A stretch of 64,000 bases of DNA from Quercus robur (lineage: Eukaryota; Streptophyta; Magnoliopsida; Fagales; Fagaceae), in assembly GCF_932294415.1 (NCBI RefSeq), contig NC_065535.1, positions 8,283,001 through 8,347,000 on the forward strand. Reading direction: 5' to 3'. Position 1 is the first letter of the stretch; every line of letters starts with the position of its first letter. The position numbers were made by a program, and so were the translations under genes. Below are positions 1 through 12,170 of this stretch, in pieces. The notes beneath the pieces are model-generated. The model searched no databases. It was given only the letters and a program-made list of their open reading frames with translations, and had not been told where the DNA came from.

Positions 1-292
1 CTTGTGCATGAATCTTATTTTATAGGAAAAGATTAATATAATTAAGTTCAGCATGTGTCTTTTTTGACCTTATTAATCTTAAGTTACCTCATTTTGGCTA
101 GCAATTACAGATCTTGACACATAGTAAGTGATGCATGCAGTCCTTTTCATATATACTATGCATCTTTCCTTATATGCTGTCCACATATTGTTTTGTTCTA
201 GAACACATTTTGAACCCATGAAATTTTATTTGGATGTAAGACTTATGTTTACTCCATGTAAGACATTAACTTTTCCTTGATTTCTTATACAG

Positions 293-1378
293 TGAAGACA
301 AATGCAAAAAGAGTAAAAAATTTGCAGCTGAAGCTGGACTTCCTGTGCTGGAGAATGTCCTACTCCCCAAGACAAGGGGCTTTTGTGCTTGCTTAGATGC
401 TCTGCAGGGCTCCTTGGATGCAGGTTCTTTTACAAAATTATGCTCGTCTTCCATTGCATAATTTTTTTTTCCACTTTCAAGGGAGGGGTTTGCATTGGCA
501 ATTGTTTAGTAAAATTAATTGCATATCTCTGGTAGGGATGAGAATTTGAGTGTGCTTATACTGTGAGCTGCGCATGTGGTAATGCCAACTCTTTCCCAAA
601 GATGACGCTTTGCAGCCTTCTCTGCCTTAATAATTGCAATTCCTGATTCCTTTCGCATTACCATTGGGACTGTAGATTAGTGTTGTGAAACTTACAAAGA
701 AATGGAAGAAAAATGACTGCTTTCAGTAGAATCTATTGACAACGTCTTGATGATTGAAACTGCAGGTGGTGAACTCAGTTGAAATGTTTGCTAGTTTAGT
801 TACATCTAATCTTGATAGCTGTTTGTTTGTTACTTGTAATTCTTATAATAGGAGTTGTACTTGTTTATCATTTTCATCTCAAATAGCTTGTTTGATGCTT
901 AATAACCTTTCATGTTTATTAAACTGCAGTTTATGATGTGACCATTGCATACAAGCATCAATGCCCTTCTTTTTTGGACAATGCATTTGGTGTGGATCCT
1001 TCAGAAGTTCACATTCATATTCGACGTTTCCCTGTTGAGAAGATTCCTGCATCTGATAGTGAGGCTGCTGATTGGTTAATGGATGCCTTCCAGCTCAAGG
1101 ACCAGTTACTCTCCGATTTTAAGGCTCAAGGCCATTTCCCCAACCAAGGAACAGAAGAAGAACTTTCTACGCTGAAGTGCTTGGTAAATTTTGCTGTTGT
1201 AATTTCTTTGACAGTTTATTTTACTTATCTTACCTTTTTTTCGTCCATTTGGTTTAAACTATACGTAGGTTTATCATGTGCATACCTTTCATTTGCTACA
1301 TATTTCAAAATTCAACCTTGGCCAGTTTTAGGCTTTCTTAGAGCAATGTTCTATAGCAAAAAGACAAGAAGTGCGTAG
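293..1378 (+). CDS. LPAT: 1-acyl-sn-glycerol-3-phosphate acyltransferase (LPAT4/5 type), last two coding exons
   Basis: Partial gene whose 5' part lies before the window. Penultimate exon 293-423 (acceptor AG at 291-292, donor GT at 424) and last exon 930-1378 (acceptor AG at 928-929, stop TAG at 1376-1378) join in frame across a phase-1 intron. The first exon encodes the post-catalytic acyltransferase segment with [15 protein letters not shown]. The second starts [15 protein letters not shown], continues with [16 protein letters not shown], and ends in two hydrophobic, probably membrane-spanning stretches and a basic tail. This arrangement matches the C-terminus of plant LPAT4/LPAT5, ER enzymes that acylate lysophosphatidic acid to phosphatidic acid in glycerolipid synthesis. 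The catalytic HX4D box must lie upstream of the window and is not seen. Bases 1-292 and 424-929 look intronic. The family assignment is firm; LPAT4 versus LPAT5 is not resolved. Confidence 0.88.
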
Positions 1379-4300
1379 TAGCTTGTGAATTAGAAATTGG
1401 AACAATAAATTCTTGTTTATGAACTTAATTTCTGAATGTTCGAATCTCCTGCTGTAATTTTAATGTTCTGGAATGTTGACAATTTGTTGGGTGATCAGAA
1501 CATTGAGAATAATTCCTTAGTCTTTACTGTTAGAGACTTTTTACATATTCAAGTTTGCCGCTGAAATGATAACTATTCAGTAGAAAATGCTCAGTTCCTT
1601 CTTTCAGGAATAATTTGTAATATTGCTTATAGAAGAGGCATGACGTTGTGGTTAGGCCCCTTATTGAGTAATTAAGGTAAGTTATCTATTTATTTGGGGA
1701 TCTCTTTTGGAATTGACGGTAACATAAGCTGAAAGGTTGTGCCAATTGATGTTGCTTTTTAGAGAAAGTTAAGCTCTAAATAATTGCCAGTTAGCTTCAA
1801 GAAAAATGCTCCATGCTTTTATTTAAGGCAGATTATACTTTGTACCTAATGTTGAGCTAAACCACAACCATTTGTTATTGAAGATATAAACTTTTGTTTG
1901 AACATATGTATGGTCCATTAGAATTCACATTTCATTGCTTTCTAATTTTGTAAATCAGCGCTTATGTAGCTTCAAGTCAATCTATGACACCGTTCATCTT
2001 GCAACCTGGGCAAACTAGTGCTGAGTGCAGAGTTGAAATTGTAATGTTCTAATCAAAATAAATGTTTTCTTTTGACAAGTTTATTGGTTATTGACTAGGT
2101 ACTATGTTGTGCAGTCGTAACTTTGCAATAATATTTGCCTCCCCCTATACCCTGCCTTAAAAAAATCTCTATAAAACAAAGAAGACTCCTGATATGGCAA
2201 GTCTAATGTGCTCTTTAGTTGCTGCATGCACACACATCTGAAGAAAATTTCTCACTCTCCATGCTTCTATTGCACTATAAGAATTGTGGTCAATATTTGT
2301 GTTTTAAAGTCATTCATCTTTACATCCACTCCCTCCTATCGTGTGGTCAACTCAATAATGTTAAAGATTTTAAATTATTTGTTCAAACTTTCAAGATTTG
2401 GCAGGTGGCATCATAAGAAAAATTGTGAATGACAGGACTAGGTAGAAACGTCACAGAAAGTAATCGAACTCATTGAAGTATTTCAACTTCAATTCATTGC
2501 AATTTTTGTGGGTGTTTTGGGTGCTACTGAACTTAAGCTAGCTGGAAGTACTGAATGTCTGGACAGAAATGAATCTCAGGTTCTATAAATGTTTCGAGGA
2601 AAGATGATTACATAGGATTATTAAAAAAAAAAAAGGTGCAAATGTTAAAGTGGAAAGTATCACGGCTTATTTGGTGGAACTTTATTCACGTTTCAACTTT
2701 CAAGGTAGTTTTAAATGCAACAGGTAGTCATTTATCTTATGTATCCAATATGCATCTTTTCTCTCATCATGTAGATCTCACAATATAAAAGGGATGATGC
2801 ATATATCGGGTGTTTCATATTTCATTTCATCGTTCATAGGCATTAGTTCCACACTCCATGCCTTATATGTTACATAAATAATCTAGTCCGTCCACGGTAT
2901 AAAATGGATGTATGTTGTAAAGCAGGATAATTTATTGAAAATAAAAGATAAATAGTCAATTTGAGATGACTAATCTTCTGAACTTGAGAGATGGTTAATT
3001 TTTTGCTTAATTTTCATTAATGCATTTAATGTACATAAGTAGCTAATGATGAGATAACTCCATCAACAAATCTTAAAACATAGGGAGCTAATCCTATCCT
3101 AAAACATAGGAATTAATTTGAATACAAGCAAATAACAATACTAATCTACTACTACCTTATTCAGATATATATCTATTCAGATAAAGATCTATCCCTAAGA
3201 CTAAAATTAAATACTTCTAATTCAAATAACAATGCCACACATTTTTGCAAGTAGAGGCGAACTCATTTACACATCTGGCCCATCATACTCTGATTGTCCA
3301 CCACAGCTTTTTGACAAATAATTGTCGGTAGCAGTTTCTTTTCAATAAATTGTAAGATGCTTATTGTCCACCACCAAATTCTCCATACGGTTAGGATTAA
3401 AATTTTGTCAACGGGCCTACTTTTGTAGCAATTGAAGAAGTTCAAATTGAGCCCAAATGAAAGGATGCACAATAGATCACATTTTGACGATGATATTTTA
3501 GATTGATTCACAAGTCAATATAAACTCAAAAGTCAAAACAAAATAACACACACATATATATAAAAATAAATATGCATGCATCTCTCTCTCTATAGAAATC
3601 ATTCATTAAATAATGGGTCTAAACTTTAAATAGTTAAATAGAATTTTTTTTTTTTTTTTTTTAAGTTTTATTAAGCTAATAACATGGTGCCAACCCAACC
3701 ACAGGGATAGGCTTGATATTTAGACCTACCATGGTTTGGGTTGGGAAGTTCTCGATCCAAGGAAGTAGGGTTGGGCTGAAAATTGAAAAATATCCAAAAC
3801 TTAACCCATGCAACCAGCCGATTAATGTTTTTTTTTTTTTTTTTTTTTAATAGTGTGTGTGTATCAATGTTTATGGAAGAGGGGGGGGGGGGGGGGGAGG
3901 GGTTGTGGATTTGGCCTACCAAGTTCCAATACATAATGTGTCTTTGTGCATGGTGCAATGTAAGTTTTTTATAAGTTCATAGCATATAAAATTTTTATTT
4001 TTAATTTATTGATAATATTTTATTTCTAATAATACAGAGTTTGTAAATCTATTTTTTCATAAACACATAAGTAAAAAATAATCTATATCTAATAAACTTG
4101 AATAACATAATGTCAAACTATAATTTAGTTATTATTAAATTATTAACCATTAGTATTAGTATGCATGTGATAGAACAAAAAAAATAGTCATGGTGTTTAG
4201 TATTTACTTTACATTAGGAAAGAATAATTAATTAAATAATTCATAAACAAGCTTAGAGACTATATAACACAGATTGATGATGAGCTCAATTCGGTTATGT

Positions 4301-4479
4301 TTGAAATAAAATTAAATAAATCAATCATAATTTTTTAATTATTTGGCTCGATCGATTACAACCCTATTAGAGGTTGTCTTGTTTTTCTTTTTTCTTTTTG
4401 AGGTAAAATTTGAGGTTGTCTCATATGGATAAACTCTAGTTGGTTTTGGTTGTCAAAAAAAAAAAAAAAAAAAAAAAAA
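1379..4479. other. 3' UTR of the acyltransferase gene and AT-rich intergenic DNA
   Basis: The first several hundred bases are probably the 3' UTR, but no single polyadenylation site is convincing. The rest is AT-rich, with homopolymer runs (T near 3643-3661 and 3830-3848, A at 4455-4479) and no coding region, RNA gene or clear transposon that I recognise. Confidence 0.5.
3881..3897 (+). repeat. poly-G tract of 17 bases
   Basis: An uninterrupted run of 17 G follows a GT-rich stretch and is followed by AGGGG. It is conspicuous in such AT-rich DNA and could fold as a G-quadruplex. Run length in an assembly is uncertain. Confidence 0.8.
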
Positions 4480-5442
4480 GGTAAATTTCACAAACCTACC
4501 CTGAGGTTGTCATAATACCAGTTAGGTCCAGAACATTTTAAAACCCACCAATTTGGTCCTTAAAAGACAACTTTGCCCCTAAACATACAAACTCTCTATT
4601 CTCTCTCGTCTCTCTCACTCTCAAACCTCTCTCTGACCGAAAATACCCAACCCAAATCTCTGAATCCAAAAGAACAATACCAAAATCCCACTGAAGATCC
4701 CTTGAAAATGCTACAAAAAAGCACATAAAAATCACTCTTTCAAAACCCATTAATCCGCTTGTAAACCCCATTGAAATCTCTAGAAAAACCCAACAAAAAT
4801 CCCCAAAAACCAGAAAAAATCTCAACCAAACACAACACAGAACACTGCCCAAATTTGAAATCTAAAGCCCATGCCGAGATCCATGCCGCCGCTGCAAAGA
4901 CAATGGAGAGATCTAGATCGAAGCACCATCACCACCACCACCACCACATGGGTTCTGATAAGAGAGAGAGGGGCGATAGTCTGTTGATGGCATCAAACTT
5001 GATGGGAATCGAGAAGACCCTTGCATGGTGGTGTTGCTGACACCGATGACCGAGCTTATGGGTTTCGCCGGTGACCAGATTGAAGCACCATCACCACCGC
5101 ATGGGTTCCGATCTGAGAGGGACGAGAGTCCGTTAAATAGCACTGATGGCGTCAAACGACTCAAACTTGCGGTGGGAATCGGGAAGTCCTTTGCTGGGTG
5201 GTGTTTCCAATGACCAAAACTCATGGGTTTCACCGGTTAGAGAGAGAGAGAGAGAGTTCTAAGAAAGAGAACTCAGAGAAGAGAGTTGACAGAGAGGGAG
5301 AGTAACGAGACAGGAGAGAGAAAGAAGAGATAATAAAAATTAGGGACAAAATGGTCTTTTAGGATGAAATTGGTAAGTTTTAAATTGTGTTGGACCTAGT
5401 TGGATATTATGACAAACCTTAGGTAGGTTTGTGGAATTTACC
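4480..5442. mobile_element. Mutator-like (MULE-type) non-autonomous element with about 100-bp TIRs
   Basis: The left end (GGTAAATTTCACAAACCTAC) and the reverse complement of the right end (GGTAAATTCCACAAACCTAC) match closely for about 100 bp, with scattered substitutions and one-base indels. TIRs of this length and a 963-bp body without transposase are typical of non-autonomous MULEs. Both ends abut A-runs, so an expected 9-bp target duplication would simply read as A9 and cannot be proved. The interior is much richer in G+C than its flanks and holds CT/GA-rich DNA plus a two-unit tandem repeat, so captured host sequence (Pack-MULE) is possible. No interior reading frame resembles a known protein. 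Confidence 0.8.
4921..5240 (+). repeat. two diverged tandem units of about 160 bp inside the MULE
   Basis: Unit 1 starts at 4921 and unit 2 at 5083. Both start AAGCACCATCACCACC, then share CATGGGTTC, a GATGGC-TCAAAC block, a GTGGGAATCG-like block, TGGTGGTGTT-like bases and an ATGGGTTTC-CCGGT end. The duplication is old because the units differ by many substitutions and indels. Confidence 0.75.
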
Positions 5443-6079
5443 AAAAAAAAAAAAAAACACCTGAAATACAACTAATGGGTCAATTAGTCATCAAGGTTTT
5501 GGTTAGATGAAACTATGACAACCTTGCCAACCTTCTTTGCATGTGTTAGGTTTCTTTGCCTTTTGACCTCATGAATGTTTTTTAACCTATTAGGTAATTA
5601 GCTTCAACATCATGACTACTGTTGTGTCCAATTTTTGTTTAACGACAATGAAAGAAGCTATGACTATTTGCCATTGTCTTTTGTCAAAAAAGGAACATAG
5701 CAATCTCTTCCACGCACTGTTTGTTTGCTTAATGTTGGGTTGGTTGAACTAAGCCCCAAACCGAAATGTTCATAAAATTTCTTCTTAGGAACAAAACAGC
5801 AGCACTGGTGACCTACTTGTGATCTTTCATTTACCAAATCTTTTGAAATTAGCTGTGATATGACATATGAGTAACCTGTTGACTTGTCTTAAGTTCCTTT
5901 TTCCATCTACCGAGCTCACCTGTATTTTCATACTAGAGCCATATCAATACATTATACATAATGTATGATAACAACATCATTATAAGTAAAAAAGGAAAAA
6001 GGTTCACCGATTAACCTATTAAGTGATGGCAAAATAAGAAGCGGGTTGTGGGTATTGCAGTATCAATGTGTAGCTTTTG
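5443..6079. other. intergenic, nothing recognised
   Basis: AT-rich DNA between the MULE and the LINE remnant. No coding similarity or repeat boundary was recognised. Confidence 0.4.
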
Positions 6080-7425
6080 ACCTGAGACTAACAAAAGATA
6101 GATTGATGTATGGCGTGATAATTGGATACCAGGAGAACCTCTCAGGTATCATATTGAGGGCCCATTATCTCATGTAGAAGATGAAATTAATGTTGAATTC
6201 ATACATCAAGTAGGTGCATGGGATCTAGAGTCTTTAACCATTCTACCACCTGACGAAATCAAGGAACTTATTAGAGGTATTCCTTTAGCATAATACCATA
6301 TCCAACTAGACAAAGTGATTTGGCCAAATAGTAACGGCCAGTGCACTATGAAAGAAGCCTCCAAATTCATATATATGCATGAAGGGATTCATTTTGATAA
6401 AAGTAGATGGAATTGGATTTGGAAAACCCCACGTTCACAAAAAATTCAATTTTTTATGTGGAAATGCACCCATAATAGATTATTGACACGTTCCTTTATT
6501 GCTCACCACCAACATTGTATTGGCCCTGAGTGTCTTCGATGTCTAAATCTTGAAAGTACTTTACATGTCATTCGAGATTGCCCTTGGGCAAAGGAATTCT
6601 AGATTGCTCTTCCTGGACAACGAGAAATATCTTTTTTCCATAAATCATTGGTAGAATGGTTACATGAAAATTTGACTAATATATCTCCTAGCTCTTTTCA
6701 AATGATGCCTAGGAATATTTTATTTGCTTATGGAATTTGGCAACATTGGCTTTCTAGAAATAATAGGATATTTCATCCTCTTTCAGAAACACTTAACCAA
6801 TTTATGTACAAAATTTTACATTTAGCTGCAGAATTTTATCATCTTGCATATAATAGAAAAACAAAAGGTACAAAAGTCACTAAAGTAATATCTTGGTATC
6901 CTCCACAACCCCTTTTATTACTTTAAATACAGGTGATAGTTCTAAATATAACCCTGGTAAAGCAAGAGGTGGCGGTGTTTTAAGAGACAATAAGGGAAGA
7001 TGGATAAAATGTTTCTCAATTCACATTAGCATTGCCTCAAATAATATTGTAGAAATATGAGCTGTTAGATATGGTTTAAAAATGGCCTAGGAATTAGGTT
7101 ATAAACATATAAATCTAGAAATTGATTATCAAATTCTTCTCAATTTTCTAACAACATTTGGTGTTCTGGCATTGGAACTTTCTCTTTTGATTTTGGATTG
7201 CAGGATACTGCTCGGTCAAAAATGAACTGTCCTTCCACGTCATGTCTTTCGTGAAGAAAATGGTGTGACAGATGAACTAGCAAAGAGGGGACGAGAGCAC
7301 CAATGTAGTGTCAGAGAATATAATGAATGTCCGCCTTTTGTTTATGTAAAATATGTCTGTGATATTTTGCAACTATACACTCCTCGCGAGTGCCCAATGG
7401 ACAATACTTGTAACAATGCTCCTTA
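6080..7425 (+). pseudogene. LINE (non-LTR retrotransposon) 3' remnant: zinc-binding and RNase H-like domains
   Basis: Reading + across several frames gives the C-terminal part of a plant LINE polyprotein. From about 6090 a DVWRDNWIPGEPLRYHIEG segment appears. At 6315-6600 there is a reverse-transcriptase zinc-binding domain with WNWIWKTP, QKIQFFMWKCTHNRL and a CLRCLNLESTLHVIRDC cysteine/histidine cluster. At about 6926-7290 an RNase H-like domain follows with NPGKARGGGVLRDNKGRW and near its end HVFREENGVTDELAKRG. In-frame stops (6292-6300 region, TAG at 6600-6602, others near 7060 and 7090) and frame changes show that it is dead. The reverse transcriptase and endonuclease portions are absent. 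Start and end are approximate. Confidence 0.75.
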
Positions 7426-9254
7426 GTTTATAAATAAATCCTTAGTTTTATAAAATTTAAAAATAATAATAATAATTTGATTGATGTAAACGATATAAAG
7501 TTTTCACAAATTTTTCCAATAACAACTTACAGTTGATTTTGAAACAACATTACTTTCATAAGTTTCCACCACTAATACAAATAATGATATTTAAACCTAT
7601 CGTAAAATGTCATGTTAACAATTGTGAAGGGAAAAAAAAATGTGAAATGCTGTAAATAAACGAAGATGTTTATGAATTATATAGAATGTTATATTTTTAC
7701 ACGTATACTTGTCTACAAATATACTTATATAGACTTGAGATTGGATGGTATAAATTTGTAAATAAGTTCATATATTATTATATTATTATTTGTAACTAAT
7801 TAATAATACAATCTGAACATTCATAGTAAAAATTCATTCGTTTGTAAAAATGTGAAAAATTTTAGTCATAGTTTTATTGCATAATGGGAAAAAAATGAAT
7901 TAATCAAGTAGTTTGTGAACTAGCACTTATTCATAAAATGTTACGTATTCACGTTAACCATTGTGAAGAAAGAATTGAAAATTGTGTATCCTATATTTAT
8001 AATTTATTCCAAAAGAAAAAAAAAATACTAAGAAATGCAAGTGACACAACTTATTATATAATTTTTGTAACAATTTGTCACATGGTGAGTTATGAGTTGT
8101 GATTCTTGTGAGAAAAAAACTGATGGACTCATATGGGTCCATACTTCTATTACTCACAGCTCGCTATGTACCAAGTTATAACGAAAGTTGTGTGGTAAAT
8201 TTTATTCTTAGCATTGCTCCAAAATACTATAGCAAATTTTGAGAGTGAAAAATGAAATAAGTTGAGATGAAATTGGGTGGTGGGGAGTGTGTGGGTGTGG
8301 ATATCGACTGCCTGGAGTACGTGTGAGGGTGGGAGGTTGTGCTGATGTTTGCCACGTGGGGGTTTTGACAGATAACATTCACGTCCTCTGTTTCCGTTGT
8401 CTTTGGAAAAAGCCGTTGTCACGTGACTTGATTCTCATCCACATGCAATTTAATCGATCTTGTAAAAATAAAATTAAAGGAAATTACGTTATTTATCAAA
8501 CAATTATGGAAGTAAAAAAAGAAAAAAAAAAAAACCAGACGGCACATTAATGGCGTATCTTTGATTAAATCCGAAAAATATTTTTAGCTGAAAAATACGT
8601 TCCACACTTCTTTCTGCATGGTCTTTAACCATGCACCCATGCCGAATAAAGTAATTTTCGTTTTCTTTACCTACCAAAAATAAAAATTGACATGATGGTA
8701 CCAATATACCTTTGACCAAAAACGTTAATTTAGTCTTAATCATTAATTAATTAACTTCATTATGTCTGTTGACACAATTTATTTCTTGGAGATTTTATGT
8801 ACATACCTTTTATATTTATATGTACTTTTTTTTTGGTATAAACATTTTTTTTTTTTAGAAAAGTGGTATAAACATTTATATGTACTATGTACTATTCTTT
8901 TTCTTTCTTTTTTTTGATAAATACTATGTACTATTCTATTCCTTTTAATATATTTTTTTTGAGGAAATTCCTTTTATATAATAAATTAATAATATTATCA
9001 TGTACATATACCTTTAATATTTATATGACAAAATTGTAGAGAAGTTTTTAGCTTGCCAATGCGGGAATGCCAAATCAGGTAACGTAATACGTGGGGAGCT
9101 GCAATTGGTTCACACAACAAGCAAAGATTCACTGATTCCGCAGACAATAATATATTCACCCAAGCAAAACCCCACTACACACATGAACGATTTAATGCTC
9201 ACGAAAAGAAAGGGCGAAATTTGATAATGCAGAAAAGTATGTCGGCGTTCCAAA
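7426..9254. other. AT-rich intergenic and distal promoter of the thaumatin-like gene
   Basis: No gene was recognised. The first part is plain AT-rich DNA. From about 8.28 kb the base composition changes and motifs typical of plant promoters appear (see the G-box pair). Around 8820-8940 short stretches such as GGTATAAACATTT and ACTATGTACTATTCT are duplicated. Confidence 0.45.
8353..8425 (+). promoter_or_regulatory. pair of CACGTG G-boxes about 1 kb upstream of the thaumatin-like gene
   Basis: CACGTG occurs at 8353-8358 (as GCCACGTGGG) and again at 8420-8425 (GTCACGTGAC), 67 bp apart. An ACGTGG core follows at about 9089-9094 and TTGAC W-box cores occur in between. Known plant bZIP/bHLH and WRKY factors bind such cores. 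Control of the downstream defence-type gene is an inference from position only. Confidence 0.4.
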
Positions 9255-9262
9255 TATAAATA
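9255..9262 (+). promoter_or_regulatory. TATA box of the thaumatin-like gene
   Basis: TATAAATA lies 145 bp before the start ATG, so transcription would start around 9285-9300. This leaves a 5' UTR of about 110 bp that includes the CT microsatellite. Confidence 0.6.
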
Positions 9263-9354
9263 CGTATAGCTCTACACAACAACTCCCCCACAACCCTATT
9301 GTCAAAACTACTCTAACCTCCCTCCTCTCTTTTCCTGATCTCTATTAATTATCT

Positions 9355-9358
<4 letters not shown>

Positions 9359-9399
<41 letters not shown>
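9359..9399 (+). repeat. (CT)n microsatellite in the 5' UTR of the thaumatin-like gene
   Basis: About 20 CT units end 8 bases before the start codon. Pyrimidine-rich 5' leaders are common in plant genes. Length polymorphism is likely. Confidence 0.85.
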
Positions 9400-9405
<6 letters not shown>

Positions 9406-9406
9406 C

Positions 9407-10351
9407 ATGACACCAATGGCGAAAAGCTCAAAGATTTTCTCTCTTCTCCTCCTATTCTCTTTAGGTAAAGTCAATCCCTTAATTCAAGTTTACAACATTG
9501 AAAATCTCTTTATGTGCTCAAAACATGAAATTAAGTACTGAACGAATCAGTCAGTCACGTGTATTCTTTTTCTTTCTGTCATTGAAAAACAACTATGAAT
9601 TTTATGGTGACTTGAAAAATAAAATCTTGGGTTTTATTTTATATCTTTGTTTCTTTATGTGATTGCAGGTAGTCTAGCTTCAGCGACAGTATTTACCATC
9701 CAGAATCATTGTGCTTACACAGTGTGGCCTGGAATTCTCTCCGGAAACGGGCCCACACTCGGGAATGGTGGATTTTCATTGGGCCCAGGTTCATCAAGCC
9801 AGCTCACGGCCCAACCCGGCTGGTCAGGCCGGTTCTGGGGAAGAACCGGGTGCAACTTCGACGGTTCAGGTAACGGCGAGTGCGCCACAGGAGATTGCGG
9901 CTCTCTACAATGCACCAATGGCGGCACGCCACCTGTCACTCTGGTCGAGTTCACGATCGGCACGGGTCCCACGGGCAAAGACTTCTACGACGTAAGCCTC
10001 GTCGACGGTTACAACGTTGGGATGGGAGTCAAGGCGACCGGCGGAACCGGTGACTGCCAGTACGCCGGGTGCGTCACCGACTTGAACGGTAACTGCCCGT
10101 CTGAGTTGCAGGTCACCGCGAGTGGCTCGGTAGTCGCGTGTAAGAGCGCGTGCGAGGCATTCAACACGGCCGAGTTTTGTTGCACTGGGGACCACGCGAC
10201 ACCTCAGACATGTTCGCCGACACAGTACTCGCAGATGTTCAAGAATGCTTGCCCCTCCGCTTACAGTTACGCGTACGACGATGCTTCTAGCACGTGCACT
10301 TGTTCCGGGTCGGATTATTTGATCACGTTTTGCCCAACCGGGTCACGATGA
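9407..10351 (+). CDS. TLP: thaumatin-like protein (PR-5 family), secreted, 246 residues
   Basis: Two exons, 9407-9464 and 9669-10351, with a phase-1 GT-AG intron inside the signal-peptide region. The product is 246 residues: an N-terminal signal peptide (about residues 1-24, KIFSLLLLFSLGSLAS) and a mature domain starting ATVFTIQNHC. Family hallmarks are visible: WPGILSGNG, the thaumatin signature around GNGECATGDCGSLQC, the acidic-cleft context VEFTIG and FYDVSLVDGYN, the FCCTG cysteine pair, SYAYDD and the terminal ITFCP. Plant TLPs are extracellular disulphide-rich defence proteins, often antifungal or glucan-binding. There is no C-terminal extension, so an apoplastic rather than vacuolar form is likely (inference). 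I count 17 cysteines in the mature part instead of the usual 16; the extra one sits in STCTC, where most relatives have Phe. The first of two in-frame ATGs was taken as start. Confidence 0.93.
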
Positions 10352-11065
10352 TCATAGATTATAGTGTTTGTTAATTTCTTGGGGCCTATTATGAATTTAT
10401 TTATTAATATTCATATTATTTATGTTATGTTATTCTTAACTTTAACGTGCTTGGTTATTATTGATTGTTATACTTTGATTTGAAGTTTTAATTCTGTTTG
10501 TAAAGATTCTTTGCATTATGGGGTTTTGGTTGTTTGGTTTGGTGGGAAAGAAACGGTTTGATAATTGGTATTGATGGCAATGTGTTCAGTATTTTGTGAT
10601 GTGAGAGAAGGCAAGAACAACGTTGGGCTTCTTGGCGTTATATTCAACATTTGGCGATTGGGTGAGTCTCAAGCAAGACTTGCATCAGTTGCATGTTCAT
10701 ATTTGTCATAATCTAGGGTTTCTGATTAGGTTGCATTTAATTTTGGATAGCAATGGGTAGGTTAAGATATAATTTGAAAAACCCTCTTTGTCCCTTCTTT
10801 TATTTTTCATTATTTTGGCTTGGAAAGTCTTGGGCTATCTTTGAACCTCGTCAATCAATGAGGTTGACAGAAGAAAAGGTTTTGGTTAATTAGAAAAACC
10901 CTAAGCTATTAGAAACTTTAAAAATACTACAAATTTTAACGGTTGATGGGTCACTTCTTAAACTCAAATAAATTTTAAAATTAAAACCCATTTATCATAT
11001 TATACACTAGTAAAATGAGAAGAACATGTAAGGTTCATGGTTTTTACTTCTTGGGTTATAAAGTA

Positions 11066-11288
11066 CCCTTTTGGATTGCGTGTTTTGTATGTCTGCGTTT
11101 AGCGTTTTGGGTTTTTTTTTTTTTTTTTCTTCAGCACATGAACAGTAAAATCACATGAATTTACTGTGTAGAAATTACTGTTCACGAATATTAAAAATAT
11201 GTCTCACGGTACTATTTACACATTTAAAAATTATTTTACTGGATTTTCAGTTTTCAGTTTCAGCAAAAATAAGTTTAATCCAAACAGA
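11066..11288 (-). mobile_element. Tourist-like MITE, diverged copy
   Basis: The reverse complement reads TGTTTGGATTAAACTTATTT, then CTGAAACTGAAAAC, an ACTGTTCATGTGCTGAAG block and a homopolymer A tract (T at 11111-11129 on +), ending in AATCCAAA. This is the order seen in the better copies at 38.7 and 39.6 kb. The ends are less certain and no clean TAA duplication is seen. Confidence 0.55.
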
Positions 11289-12170
11289 AGTACCAATCAA
11301 ATTAGTATTACTAGTGAGAAGTTCAAATTAAACTTCTAAAGATCCTATGTTGCAACGCTAAAGATTTTTGTTTTCTCAAATCGCATCATATTCCAATTAT
11401 TATACAGGAATACTATTGAATTTTAAATGAATCTAATGGGTAATAATTAATATGCATAAACAGATGTGGTTTAAGTAACTGTTGTACACGGTTAGTTTAC
11501 TTCACCAATTCTACAGAGCTTGAGTACCAAGATCATTTAATTAAGATATTTACAAACTAAGTTTAAACGTAAAAGTAGATATTAGTATTAAGTTTAAGTT
11601 CGGCTTTAAAACTCAATAACAAAGTAAATGAATGAAGATTGAACATCTTAAAGGTCACAGATTTTAGAACAAAGCAGGCCCAGTCTGATCCAGCTAGAGC
11701 CTAGAGAGCAAGATATTTCACATCGAAACTCGAAAGGTCAATCCAGTACATTAATGATAAGCGGGTGAGGATACCAATCCCAATTATTCACATAAAATCT
11801 CTTAACATTTCCTAATGGCGAGTAAAACCAAGAATGAAAGAAAGCTATTGCATCCATTTAAATGTTAAAGCTGAAGCTTCCACTTTTGTCTTCTCCTTCA
11901 TTCAAATTGATTCTGTTGCAATGTCGGCAATGAGTGTACGTGCTCAGTTTGGTGCCTTTGAAATACTGAAGCAATTTGTGGAAATAATTGGTTCACTTTG
12001 TAGCAGATTGATGCACCTTTTCTGTAGGACCCTTGGGCCTCTCCTTAGCTGTTACAATTCAGTAGAACTGTCAACTGTGTCCTGCCCTGCGTCATTTTCA
12101 ACATGACATGCATGTGCTATGGCTACCTGATCTGATGACTTTACCGGTAGAAACTAAGTCAATTTTTTAA

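Noticed and set aside
4771-5040. Open frame with eight consecutive histidines
   Set aside because: It lies within the tandem CAC/CAT-rich repeat of the MULE and continues across its unit boundaries. No family match; the His run is a repeat effect.
11834-12106. 90-codon open frame
   Set aside because: No recognisable domain, no splice context or neighbouring exons; chance frame in intergenic DNA.
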